DNA of 64,000 nucleotides from CAXBPY01 sp003455275. GTDB lineage: Bacteria > Bacteroidota > Bacteroidia > Chitinophagales > UBA10324. Both the position numbers and the translations under genes were made by a program. The stretch covers positions 1-64,000 of the forward strand of contig CAXBPY010000002.1 of assembly GCA_963977675.1 (NCBI GenBank). The letters are read 5' to 3'. The notes under the pieces are model-generated. The model had not been told where the DNA came from. It worked only from the letters and a program-made list of their open reading frames with translations, and searched no databases. Of this stretch, positions 51,407 through 60,144 are shown piece after piece. Position 1 is the first letter of the stretch; each line of letters opens with the position of its first letter.

Positions 51407-53320
51407 ATGAAATCGCGCCGTTTTATTGTACTGAGTTTACTCTTTCTTATTACGGTTATTTTTTCATTCTGCAATCAACAATCAAAAAAAATTTCAAACG
51501 AACCATTCTGGCGTAACTGGAGCGACACCGCTCATTATGTTGGCATGAACACTTGTAAGCAATGCCATTCTCCCATTCACATGACATTCATGCATACAGG
51601 CATGGGAGAGAGTTTTGATTTTGCAACAATAAAAAAATCGCGTGCTGTATTTGACAAGCACGCGGTGGTTTACGATTCGAAAAAAAATTTTTATTACAAA
51701 CCGCTATGGAAAGATTCATCGCTCTACATTCTTGAATTCAGATTGAATGGCCGCGACACAATTTATAAGCGCGAAGAAAAAATTGAATATATCATTGGTA
51801 GCGGACAGCACACTAACTCACATATCTGGAATTCGAACGGTTATCTCTACCAGGCACCCATGACTTTCTACACACAGAAAAAAATTTGGGATTTGCCTCC
51901 CGGTTTCGAAGATGGACAGAACAGCCGGTGGAGCAGAACAATTTCTCTCGAATGCATGACTTGCCACAATATGTATCCTGAGTTTGATGTGGCCAGCGAC
52001 AACAAATTTGTCTCAGTGAAAACAGGAATTGAATGTGAACGGTGTCACGGCCCGGGCTCAATTCATGTGGCAGAAAAGTTGACCGGAATGATTGTAGATA
52101 CTTCGAAAGGTGCTGATCGTTCCATTGTAAATCCAAGAAGGTTGTCAGTTGAGTTGCAAACAGAATTGTGTCAGCGTTGTCACTTGCAAGGCATCAGTGT
52201 GTTGAATGAAGGAAAAACATTTTTTGATTTTAAACCAGGAATGAAACTGAATGATGTCGAAAATATTTTTATGCCTCGATACGAGGGCGGAAACGAATCT
52301 TTTATCATGGCATCGCACGCTGACCGCATGAAACAGAGTCAATGCTTCATTCAATCGAAGACCATGAGTTGCCTCACTTGTCACAATCCGCATGTGAGTG
52401 TGAAGCAAACTTCTGAAGAGCTATTCAATTCAGTGTGCATGAACTGTCATCAGCAGCAAAAAAAATTATGTACAGAAGATGAGACCAAACGCGAAGTTGT
52501 AAAAGACAATTGCTTTAGTTGCCACATGCCCGAATCTGAAACAATGGATATTCCGCATGTAACGGTTCACGATCATAAGATCCAAATTCCAATTTCAAAA
52601 ACAGAAACTGAAAGTGTAAAACACTTTGTGGGATTGCAGTGCATGACCACCGATCAACCGTCGCCAATCCTGATGGCTCAAGGTTATCTCGCAATGTATG
52701 AATCATTCACATCACAACCTTTTCTGCTTGATTCTGCAAATTATTTTTTATCAAAAGAAAAAAATCAAACCAGCACGCTATTCAGAAAAACTGAAATTCA
52801 TTATTGCTTTCTGAAAACTGATTATTCTTCAGTATTGAAGTGGGCTAATGAAATTGCAACTAAAGACACGCTGGATGCATGGACTTATTACCGTATTGGT
52901 GAATCTTATTTGCATACCGGAAATTCTATTGATGCTGAAAAATATTTTTCACTTGCTTTGAAATTAAAAGGCAATGTTCTAGAATTTGAAAACAAACTTG
53001 GTGTTGCACTTCTTCAGAATGGAAAACAAAAAGAAGCGCAGGACCTATTTGAAAAAATAATTTCTCAGCAACCAAAATATGCCCCGGCTATTTCAAATCT
53101 GGCTTACATCTACTTAGTGAAGAATGACATGGTCTATGCTGAAAAATTAGTAAATGATGCGCTCTCTCTTGACCCGGACTATATTGATGCACTGATGAAC
53201 AAAGCGGCCATACTGATTACTATCGGAAAAAATTCCGACGCAAAAAAAATTCTGCATCGTGTTCTTGAACTAGAACCTGACAATCAAAAAGCAATTGTTG
53301 CAGATCGTAATTTGAATTAG
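51407..53320 (+). CDS. Seven-heme c-type cytochrome with C-terminal TPRs
   Basis: About 637 aa from the ATG at 51407 (MKSRRFIVLSLLFLITVIFS). The signal may be secretory or a poor lipobox (FSFC). Seven CxxCH heme-binding motifs are visible: CKQCH, CMTCH, CERCH, CQRCH, CLTCH, CMNCH and CFSCH, scattered between residues 50 and 370. The last about 150 residues are TPRs (AWTYYRIGESYLHTGNSIDA, AYIYLVKNDMVYAEKLVNDA). The combination suggests a periplasmic electron-transfer protein that also binds a partner. No oxidase or reductase partner is in the window. The APC permease gene follows 72 bases later. Confidence 0.85.
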   Translation: MKSRRFIVLSLLFLITVIFSFCNQQSKKISNEPFWRNWSDTAHYVGMNTCKQCHSPIHMTFMHTGMGESFDFATIKKSRAVFDKHAVVYDSKKNFYYKPLWKDSSLYILEFRLNGRDTIYKREEKIEYIIGSGQHTNSHIWNSNGYLYQAPMTFYTQKKIWDLPPGFEDGQNSRWSRTISLECMTCHNMYPEFDVASDNKFVSVKTGIECERCHGPGSIHVAEKLTGMIVDTSKGADRSIVNPRRLSVELQTELCQRCHLQGISVLNEGKTFFDFKPGMKLNDVENIFMPRYEGGNESFIMASHADRMKQSQCFIQSKTMSCLTCHNPHVSVKQTSEELFNSVCMNCHQQQKKLCTEDETKREVVKDNCFSCHMPESETMDIPHVTVHDHKIQIPISKTETESVKHFVGLQCMTTDQPSPILMAQGYLAMYESFTSQPFLLDSANYFLSKEKNQTSTLFRKTEIHYCFLKTDYSSVLKWANEIATKDTLDAWTYYRIGESYLHTGNSIDAEKYFSLALKLKGNVLEFENKLGVALLQNGKQKEAQDLFEKIISQQPKYAPAISNLAYIYLVKNDMVYAEKLVNDALSLDPDYIDALMNKAAILITIGKNSDAKKILHRVLELEPDNQKAIVADRNLN

Positions 53321-53392
53321 TGCATGCTCACTTATTGATTGTTGGAACTAGCCGGCATTTTTTTCTAAGAAAATATTCCCTTTCTTGCTTCG

Positions 53393-54724
53393 ATGATTAA
53401 AGCGCGACTTGGCCTTTTTGATTTGACCATGCTTATTATTTCAATGGTAATTGGTGTCGGTATTTTTAAAGCTCCGCAATTGGTTGCTCAAAAAACCGGA
53501 TCTGTTGAATTGTTTTTTGCCGCGTGGATTGTGGCTGCCATCATTAGCATGTTTGGTGCACTCACATTTGCTGAGATTGGCGCGCGATATCCGGTAGCAG
53601 GTGGTTTCTACAGAATATTTTCTTATTGCTTTCATCCTGCAATTGCATTCATGTTAAACTGGGCGCTTGTAATCATCAATGCATCAAGTTCAGCCGGGGT
53701 AGCACTCATAGGTGCAGACTATATTGCTCCTGTAATTTTCCATTCACCAACTGAAAGTGAAAAAAATGTCATTGTTGTAATCATTGTGCTTGCGCTCTAT
53801 TTGATTAATATGATTGGCATTCGTTCAGGAGCGAAAACTCAAAACTTGCTCAGTGGATTGAAGATATTTCTCATTCTCTTTTTCTGCACGGCCATATTTT
53901 TCGCTCCTCAGGCTTCAACCTCATTCCATGATTCTTTGATCAGCGCATCCGGAAATGCATCCCCAAATTTCTTGCTGGCATTTGGCGCCGGACTCATCTT
54001 CGTGTTCTTCGCTTATGGCGGGTATCAGAATACAATTAACTTCGGAGAAGATGTGAAAGAGCCGCAACGAAATATTCCACGGTCTATATTTTTTGCAATG
54101 GCCATTATTCTTATTCTCTATCTTCTTATTAATGTTTGCTATGTAATGGTGCTCGGTTTTGAAAATGTGAAAGCGTCGCCGGTTGTAGCCGCCTCGCTGG
54201 CCAAGCAAATGTTCGGCAATGCAGGTGAAGCATTTGCCTCGGTAGTCATTTTTATTTCCGTATTGGGATTTCTCAATTCTGCATTCATGTATAACCCGCG
54301 CATCTGGTATGCCATGGCCGAAGATCATGTGCTGCCAAAAATTTTCAGCAGGGTGAATGAGAAAAAGCAAGTTCAGGAATTTTCACTTACCTTATTTACA
54401 GCTCTGATTCTGATTATGTTTTTTTCACTTGGAACTTTCGAGAGATTACTGAGCTATGTAATGTTTACCGATACTATTTCACTTGCATCTGCTGCGGCAT
54501 GCATTTTTATTTTAAGAAACAAAATGAAATCAAATGCGCCCTATCATGGATTCAGAGTTGCAAATTCTATAATTCCAATCATTTTTATTCTTACAATTTG
54601 CTTTGTTACAGTCAATGTAATTCTTGATGATCCAAGGCGCTCACTTATCGGAGCCATAGTACTTGCAGGAGGATTTCCGCTTTATTATTTATTCAGGCGA
54701 ATAATAATAAAATCGAAAATCTGA
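53393..54724 (+). CDS. APC-family amino acid permease
   Basis: 443 aa with about 12 membrane helices. The first helix carries MVIGVGIFKAP (the GxGIF-type APC motif). Helix segments such as LLAFGAGLIFVFFAYGGYQN and the cytoplasmic EDVKEPQRNIPRSI are typical. Substrate cannot be assigned. It is convergent with the cystathionine gamma-synthase-like gene, 3 bases between stops. Confidence 0.9.
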   Translation: MIKARLGLFDLTMLIISMVIGVGIFKAPQLVAQKTGSVELFFAAWIVAAIISMFGALTFAEIGARYPVAGGFYRIFSYCFHPAIAFMLNWALVIINASSSAGVALIGADYIAPVIFHSPTESEKNVIVVIIVLALYLINMIGIRSGAKTQNLLSGLKIFLILFFCTAIFFAPQASTSFHDSLISASGNASPNFLLAFGAGLIFVFFAYGGYQNTINFGEDVKEPQRNIPRSIFFAMAIILILYLLINVCYVMVLGFENVKASPVVAASLAKQMFGNAGEAFASVVIFISVLGFLNSAFMYNPRIWYAMAEDHVLPKIFSRVNEKKQVQEFSLTLFTALILIMFFSLGTFERLLSYVMFTDTISLASAAACIFILRNKMKSNAPYHGFRVANSIIPIIFILTICFVTVNVILDDPRRSLIGAIVLAGGFPLYYLFRRIIIKSKI

Positions 54725-54727
54725 TAA

Positions 54728-55870
54728 TTAGTTTTTAAGAGCCTGCTCCAAATCAGCAATCAAATCTTCAGCATCTTCCACCCCAACACTCAGGCGAATC
54801 AAAGTATCAGCAAGCCCGCTCTTGTCGCGCTCTTCTTTCGGAATGCTTGCGTGAGTCATAGTTGCAGGATGTCCGATGAGAGATTCAACACCGCCGAGTG
54901 ATTCAGCGAGTGAAAAAAGTTTTGTGCCTGAAAGAACTTTCAAGGCATCATCCATTTTATTTCCTTTCAGTGTGAAGGAAATCATTCCGCCGAAGTCGCG
55001 CATTTGCCTTGCAGCAATTTCATGATTGATGTGAGTAGTTAATCCTGGATAAAATATTTTATCAACCCTCGAATGATTTGATAAAAAATTCACTACCTGC
55101 TTTGCATTGTAGCAATGCCTTTCCATTCTGAGGTGAAGTGTTTTCACTCCGCGCAACACCAAAAAACAATCTTGCGGACCAGGCACTGCACCGCATGAGT
55201 TCTGAATAAATTTTAATTGCTCGTGAAGTGTTTCGCTGCGTGTAACAATTGCGCCCATCACCACATCACTGTGACCGCCGAGATATTTTGTAACAGAATG
55301 TAAAACTAGATCAGCGCCGAGGTCAAGCGGATTTTGCAGGTAAGGAGAAGCAAAAGTGTTGTCCACGCAAAGTATTGCTCCGCTTGCTTTTGCCAGCTTT
55401 GCCACCGCCGCTATGTCAATGATATTCATCAACGGATTCGTAGGTGTTTCCACCCAAATCAGTTTTGTTTTTTTGGTGACAGCGTTCTCAATATTCTTCA
55501 CATCGGTCATCGGCACGAACTGAAATTTCACACCATACTTCTCATACACTTTTGTGAAGATGCGATAGCTTCCGCCATACAAATCATTCGTGCTGATAAC
55601 TTCATCGCCGGGCGAAAGAAGTTTTATCACTGCATCAGTTGCTCCGAGTCCGCTGCTGAAACACAAACCAAATTTTCCGTTCTCCAATGCTGCCAAATTG
55701 TTTTGCAACACTGTGCGCGTTGGATTTTGTGTGCGCGCATATTCGTACCCCTTGTGATTTCCGGGCGCTGCCTGCACATAAGTGCTCGTTTGAAAAATGG
55801 GAGTCATGATGGCACCGGTTGTTTCTTCCGGTTCAATTCCTGCGTGAAGCACCTTAGTTCCGAATTTCAT
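54728..55870 (-). CDS. Cystathionine gamma-synthase/lyase-type PLP enzyme
   Basis: 380 aa Cys/Met-metabolism PLP enzyme. The PLP lysine lies in SVTKYLGGHSDVVMGAIV. Other motifs are GFGTKVLHAGIEPEETTGAI-type N-terminus, YEYARTQNPTR, CVDNTFASPYLQNPL and SLAESLGGVESLIGHPATMTHAS. It could be gamma-synthase, gamma-lyase or beta-lyase; these are not separable from sequence here. It starts 64 bases after serC on the same strand, and the gap holds a short AAAGTT repeat. Both genes fit serine-cysteine-methionine metabolism. Confidence 0.9.
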   Translation of the reverse strand: MKFGTKVLHAGIEPEETTGAIMTPIFQTSTYVQAAPGNHKGYEYARTQNPTRTVLQNNLAALENGKFGLCFSSGLGATDAVIKLLSPGDEVISTNDLYGGSYRIFTKVYEKYGVKFQFVPMTDVKNIENAVTKKTKLIWVETPTNPLMNIIDIAAVAKLAKASGAILCVDNTFASPYLQNPLDLGADLVLHSVTKYLGGHSDVVMGAIVTRSETLHEQLKFIQNSCGAVPGPQDCFLVLRGVKTLHLRMERHCYNAKQVVNFLSNHSRVDKIFYPGLTTHINHEIAARQMRDFGGMISFTLKGNKMDDALKVLSGTKLFSLAESLGGVESLIGHPATMTHASIPKEERDKSGLADTLIRLSVGVEDAEDLIADLEQALKN

Positions 55871-55872
55871 TC

Positions 55873-55925
55873 TAAAAAGTTTTGAAAGTTGAGAAAGTTT
55901 AAAAGTTGAGAAAGTTTTGAAAGTT
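55873..55925. repeat. AAAGTT(TT)GA-type short repeats before the cystathionine gamma-synthase gene
   Basis: The stretch repeats units such as GTTTTGAAAGTT and GAGAAAGTT several times. A related stretch lies at about 2371-2405 upstream of sdhC (GTTTTGAAAGTTTAGAAAGT). It is probably simple AT-rich drift. Confidence 0.4.
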
Positions 55926-55934
55926 ATTTCTCTC

Positions 55935-57005
55935 CTATCCTTTTTTGTTTGCGAAGTCGCGCATCACATCTACTAACACCTGCACACCTTCCTTCGGCAT
56001 TGCGTTGTAAATGGAAGCACGAAAACCACCCACACTGCGGTGACCTTTGATTCCGATGCAACCGGCATTCTTCGCAAGCGTAGCAAACTCTTCTTCGAGT
56101 TCAGGTTTGTTAATGGTGAAAGTCACATTCATGCGCGAGCGATCTTCCTTCGCAATCACTCCATTGAAGAGCGGGTTCGCATCAATTTCATCGTAAAGAA
56201 TTTTTGCTTTCTCTTCATTCAGCTTTTCCATTGCAGTAAGTCCGCCCATCTTTTTTATCCAGCGCATGGTGAGCATAGAAACATAGATGGCGAATGTGCA
56301 TGGCGTGTTATGAAGCGAGTTGTCCTTGATGTGATTTCTATAATCAAGCATTGTGGGAATGGGTCGCGAAACTTTTCCAAGCAAGCTCTCGCGCACCACC
56401 ACCATCGTAACTCCTGATGGTCCCATATTTTTTTGGGCACCGCAATAAATTAGTCCGAATTTTTTTCCGTCAATGGGTTTCCAGAAAATATCGCTGCTCA
56501 TATCTGCAACAATCGGAACCGGAGATTCCGGAATTGCATGAAGCTGACTTCCGTAAATAGTATTGTTCGTAGTGATGTGAAAATATTTTGAATCGGCAGG
56601 AACAGAATAATTTTTTGGAATGTGATTGAAATTTTGTTCTGCAGAACTCGCCACAATGTTCACCTTGCCGAAAAGCTTTGCTTCCTTAATTGCCTTCTTT
56701 GCCCACACTCCTGTTTCTAGGTAAGCTGCAGTATCATTTTCTCCGAGAAGATTAAAAGGAATCATGCAGAACTGCATACTCGCCCCGGCACCGAGGAATA
56801 AAACTTTTTGATCATCATCCAACTGCAATAATTCGCGAACAAGTTGCTGCGCTTCTTCAATGATGGCGACAAACTCCTTACTGCGGTGAGAGATTTCAAT
56901 CAAACTCATTCCGATGTTATCCAACTCAAGCACTGCCTTTGATGCCTGCTGAAAAACTTCCTGAGGAAGAATGGCAGGACCGGAGTAGAAATTATATTTC
57001 TTCAT
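55935..57005 (-). CDS. serC: Phosphoserine aminotransferase
   Basis: Makes 3-phosphoserine from 3-phosphohydroxypyruvate with glutamate, using PLP. 356 aa from the ATG at 57005 (MKKYNFYSGPAILPQEVFQ), the usual family start. The longer open frame to 57113 adds an unrelated tail. Lysine for PLP is in CGAQKNMGPSGVTM, and MSLIEISHRSKEF and the HRSVGGFRASIYNAM segment near the C-terminus are also typical. serA is not adjacent, as it often is in the phylum; a cystathionine gamma-synthase-like gene follows. Confidence 0.93.
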   Translation of the reverse strand: MKKYNFYSGPAILPQEVFQQASKAVLELDNIGMSLIEISHRSKEFVAIIEEAQQLVRELLQLDDDQKVLFLGAGASMQFCMIPFNLLGENDTAAYLETGVWAKKAIKEAKLFGKVNIVASSAEQNFNHIPKNYSVPADSKYFHITTNNTIYGSQLHAIPESPVPIVADMSSDIFWKPIDGKKFGLIYCGAQKNMGPSGVTMVVVRESLLGKVSRPIPTMLDYRNHIKDNSLHNTPCTFAIYVSMLTMRWIKKMGGLTAMEKLNEEKAKILYDEIDANPLFNGVIAKEDRSRMNVTFTINKPELEEEFATLAKNAGCIGIKGHRSVGGFRASIYNAMPKEGVQVLVDVMRDFANKKG

Positions 57006-57139
57006 TTTATGTTCAGAAAAATTTACGCGCAAAGAAAATGAATGGAGTGTGTTTGTGTGAATCCGGATTGTTGGAATAAAGTGTTCCGGCTTTAATACTA
57101 AAATAGAGGGCAACTTATTATACAGAAAAACTTAATGTG

Positions 57140-58357
57140 CTATTCTAAATCAGTACTCAGCACATATCGGCCAATGCGGTTGTTGTTTTTATCCGCGACA
57201 TAAATCACCTTTCTGAAATAACAAACTCCGCTCGGTGCATTGAATTGAAAAGGACCAGCGCCGCTTCCACCGAAAGATGCAAGCACCTGCTTCGTGATCC
57301 CTGAATTCGCAGGAGCATTCACACCTTCATATCCCTTTTGTGTGAACTGATAAAAAGAATCTTTCGCTGCATCTACAATAAAAATGTATTGCGATGCATC
57401 ACCGGAAACGCAGATGTCAGAAGGATTGGAAAAGCGATTTGCTTCATAAAGAAATCCATCTGCTTTTGTTTGATCGAAAGAAGTGAGCGAAGAATTTTCC
57501 ATGTAAGAAATTCCTGCATCGGGATCATAAGATTCTTTTATCCAAAGTGCTTTGAACTGCGCCGCTGCATCAGATTGAAGAATTAAAAAATCATGTGAAG
57601 TGCTGATACCGCTCATGCTTTGTGGCGGCGCAGCAAAAGTTGCAACAGCACTTAATCCCAAAACTGATTTGAGAGAAGAAGTAACAGGATTCAAACCAAT
57701 GGAGTAACCGGCATTGTTTCCATCTTCATCAAAAAATAAAATGGTGTTATCAGGTCGCGCTACAGAATTCAAATCATTCGTGGGTCCGGTGCGGGCAACA
57801 AGCAATGTGTTATCTGCGCGTGTTGCAAGTCCGGTAAATTGAACTGCTTCATCCTGCGCACCGCGGAATGCAGTGTTGTTGCGGCTTACATCGCTGAAGG
57901 GTTGAATGAGTGTGTCAATAATCAACGGCGAACCAACAGTAGATGCATTCACAATATGAAATACAGCAGCAAGGTTGTAAGAAGTTCCGCCAACCATTTT
58001 GTTTACTCTTCCTGTAACATAAGTGTGCAATCTTCTGTCCTGTGTTACATCAGTAGCGCCATCAATTGCAATGGTGCGTTGCTTCTCGCCTTTGAGATCA
58101 AAAATTTCCAAGCCATCATCATCAACTATGTAAACCATTTCATCATAGCCAACAAAAACATCTTGTGGATGACTCACATTATTCCAGAACGGAAGCAGCG
58201 GAACATATCCCACCTGGCTCGGAATTAAATTCGGATCAATTTTTCCCTGCTCAAAAATTTCTGCTGTGGTTTTATCTTTCTTACTTCCAAAAAGAAAATC
58301 ACAGGAAGAGAAAAATATTCCTGTAACAACTAAAATCAAAAATGAATTTCTCATCAT
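57140..58357 (-). CDS. Propeller lipoprotein (NHL-type), partner of the PorV/PorQ-like gene
   Basis: 405 aa with a lipoprotein signal (MMRNSFLILVVTGIFFSSC, lipobox FSSC). Repeated beta units typical of six-bladed NHL-like propellers: HPQDVFVGYDEMVYIVDDDG, LEIFDLKGEKQRTIAIDG, and FQFNAPSGVCYFRKVIYVAD. Ends NRIGRYVLSTDLE. Its ATG shares a base with the stop of the upstream PorV-like gene, so the two are made together. Likely an outer-membrane-anchored surface or periplasmic protein; partner role is inference. Confidence 0.75.
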   Translation of the reverse strand: MMRNSFLILVVTGIFFSSCDFLFGSKKDKTTAEIFEQGKIDPNLIPSQVGYVPLLPFWNNVSHPQDVFVGYDEMVYIVDDDGLEIFDLKGEKQRTIAIDGATDVTQDRRLHTYVTGRVNKMVGGTSYNLAAVFHIVNASTVGSPLIIDTLIQPFSDVSRNNTAFRGAQDEAVQFTGLATRADNTLLVARTGPTNDLNSVARPDNTILFFDEDGNNAGYSIGLNPVTSSLKSVLGLSAVATFAAPPQSMSGISTSHDFLILQSDAAAQFKALWIKESYDPDAGISYMENSSLTSFDQTKADGFLYEANRFSNPSDICVSGDASQYIFIVDAAKDSFYQFTQKGYEGVNAPANSGITKQVLASFGGSGAGPFQFNAPSGVCYFRKVIYVADKNNNRIGRYVLSTDLE

Positions 58358-59355
58358 TAGAACAAACTTAATCCAAGAGTTAAACGATGAATATCTCCCA
58401 ATGATTTTTTATTACTGAATCCATAATCCAGCTGAACAATTCCAAAGCGGCGCTTGAACTTTACTCCGAAACCGAAACATGGAAGCCCGCCTTCATCCTG
58501 TCCGAACTCATAACCCGTGCGGGCAAATAAATTCTCTTTCCAGGAGTACTCACCCCCGAGCGATACGGTTTCGTTGTTATCAGTTGGATGATTGAGTTGA
58601 CCTGCAATCGTAATTCGATTTTCTTTTTTCTTCATCAGATCACAGGCAATTCCGAGACGAAAAACGGCGGGCGCTGCAATTTTTTCAAATCCGGAAATTG
58701 TATCCACTCCATTCAGCGTGGTGCTGATAACTGTTCCCCTTGGCTCAGCGGTAAATCCAAAATTATTTATGCATACTGCAAATCGGGTGTTTGCTTTTCC
58801 TACTTCGTATTGAAATCCGAAATCCATCACACCGCTTTGTGTTCTCACTTCCGAAAAACTCTCTCTCAAATATTTTGCAGTGATGCCGAAAGAAAAATTG
58901 CTGGTGAGCACACGGCCGAGTGTAACACCAAGCGCCATGTCATAGGCGCGAAAAGTCTGACCGGTTCCGGTGGGTTGAAACTCGGTTGTGTAATTCATCA
59001 TTGGGGTATAAAATCCGATATAACTCAACCCAAAAAAAGTTTCGCTGTTCTTACGATAAACTCCGCCAACCAACTGCTGATTGAGTCCGGCCAAAAAACT
59101 TGACTGCGCCGCCATGAAATGAAAATGTTGTGTGTCAACCTTAGTAATGCCTGCAGGATTCCAATGCATAGCGCTTGGATCATTTACTTCTGCTATTATG
59201 GCGCCGCCCATTGCTGCGGCGCGGGCATCAGGAATATTTTTCAGGAATTGAAAACCGGTAGTGCCCGTGCGCGTTCCTCCGAAAAGCGGTAGCAATTGTG
59301 CGCTTGCGTTTCGAATGGTGAATACTAAAATAAGAATGGTAAGCAATTTTCTCAT
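58357..59355 (-). CDS. PorV/PorQ-family outer membrane protein
   Basis: 332 aa with a signal peptide (MRKLLTILILVFTIRNASAQ). The N-terminal domain pattern GFQFLKNIPDARAAAMGGAI followed by ANDPSAMHWNPAGI-like residues (EVNDPSAMHWNPAGITKV) is the hallmark of PorV/PorQ-type proteins, beta-barrels related to FadL. PorV and PorQ recruit T9SS cargo to the sortase PorU. Whether this is PorV, PorQ or another paralogue is not decided. It ends in the terminal strand LTLGLSLF. First gene of a two-gene unit with the propeller lipoprotein. Confidence 0.8.
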   Translation of the reverse strand: MRKLLTILILVFTIRNASAQLLPLFGGTRTGTTGFQFLKNIPDARAAAMGGAIIAEVNDPSAMHWNPAGITKVDTQHFHFMAAQSSFLAGLNQQLVGGVYRKNSETFFGLSYIGFYTPMMNYTTEFQPTGTGQTFRAYDMALGVTLGRVLTSNFSFGITAKYLRESFSEVRTQSGVMDFGFQYEVGKANTRFAVCINNFGFTAEPRGTVISTTLNGVDTISGFEKIAAPAVFRLGIACDLMKKKENRITIAGQLNHPTDNNETVSLGGEYSWKENLFARTGYEFGQDEGGLPCFGFGVKFKRRFGIVQLDYGFSNKKSLGDIHRLTLGLSLF

Positions 59356-59434
59356 TCGCGTTGCAATGTAAAATGATGATTCGTATTGAAGATTATTTCT
59401 TTATTAAAAAATTATCATTGCAAAAAATCTGTCA

Positions 59435-60070
59435 ATGAATTTCCTTCCTGAATCTATAGAAAAATATGCTGAAAATTTTACTTCACCTGAATCAGAAACA
59501 TTAGGTGAGTTGAATCGGGAAACGCATCTGAAAGTTTTGATGCCGCAGATGCTCAGCGGCCATTTACAAGGTGCAGCGCTCAGAATGTTTTCGCAAATGC
59601 TTCGACCGAAGCGCATTCTTGAAATCGGAACTTTCACCGGCTACTCTTCCATTTGTTTGGCTGAAGGCTTGGCAGAAGATGGAGTGCTTCACACCATTGA
59701 CATCAACGAAGAACTCGAAGGCATAGTGCGGAAATATTTTGCGAAAGCAGGATTAGAAAAAAAAATTCAATTACATATCGGTTCTGCGCTCGAAATAATT
59801 CCAACACTGATTGAAGTTTTCGATTTGGTTTTTATTGACGCCGACAAAGTCAACTATCCAAACTACTACAATCTTGTTTTTGATAAAGTGCGCAGCGGCG
59901 GTTTCATCATTGCTGATAATGTATTGTGGAGTGGAAAAGTGGTTGAGCCAAATCCAGATAAAGACACACGCGCGCTAATGAATTATTGCGAGATGGTAAA
60001 AAATGATTCGCGTGTTGAACAATTGCTTCTCCCCATTCGCGACGGACTGATGATTGTGAGGAAAAAATAA
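59435..60070 (+). CDS. Class I O-methyltransferase
   Basis: 211 aa SAM-dependent methyltransferase of the caffeoyl-CoA/catechol O-methyltransferase family. SAM site ILEIGTFTGYSSICLAEGL near residue 68. Metal-binding aspartate in VFIDADKVNYPNYY and DNVLWSGKV follow. Substrate unknown. Stand-alone, divergent from the PorV-like gene. Confidence 0.88.
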   Translation: MNFLPESIEKYAENFTSPESETLGELNRETHLKVLMPQMLSGHLQGAALRMFSQMLRPKRILEIGTFTGYSSICLAEGLAEDGVLHTIDINEELEGIVRKYFAKAGLEKKIQLHIGSALEIIPTLIEVFDLVFIDADKVNYPNYYNLVFDKVRSGGFIIADNVLWSGKVVEPNPDKDTRALMNYCEMVKNDSRVEQLLLPIRDGLMIVRKK

Positions 60071-60128
60071 ACCCAAACATTTAACAGTTTGATTAGATAA
60101 ACACTATTCCTTCATTCGTTTACCTTTT

Positions 60129-60144
60129 TACATTCGCAACCGTG
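60129..60144 (+). promoter_or_regulatory. -7-like box beside a GTG start (probable leaderless promoter)
   Basis: TACATTCG (60129-60136), one mismatch to TAnnTTTG, lies 13 bases before the GTG at 60142, with no clear -33. The same box and distance occur before lpxK at 15825-15840, where the start is also a GTG. Confidence 0.35.

Noticed and set aside
55873..55925. Possible CRISPR or tandem-repeat array
   Set aside because: Units are under 20 bases, irregular and only a few copies; no repeat-spacer pattern and no cas genes.
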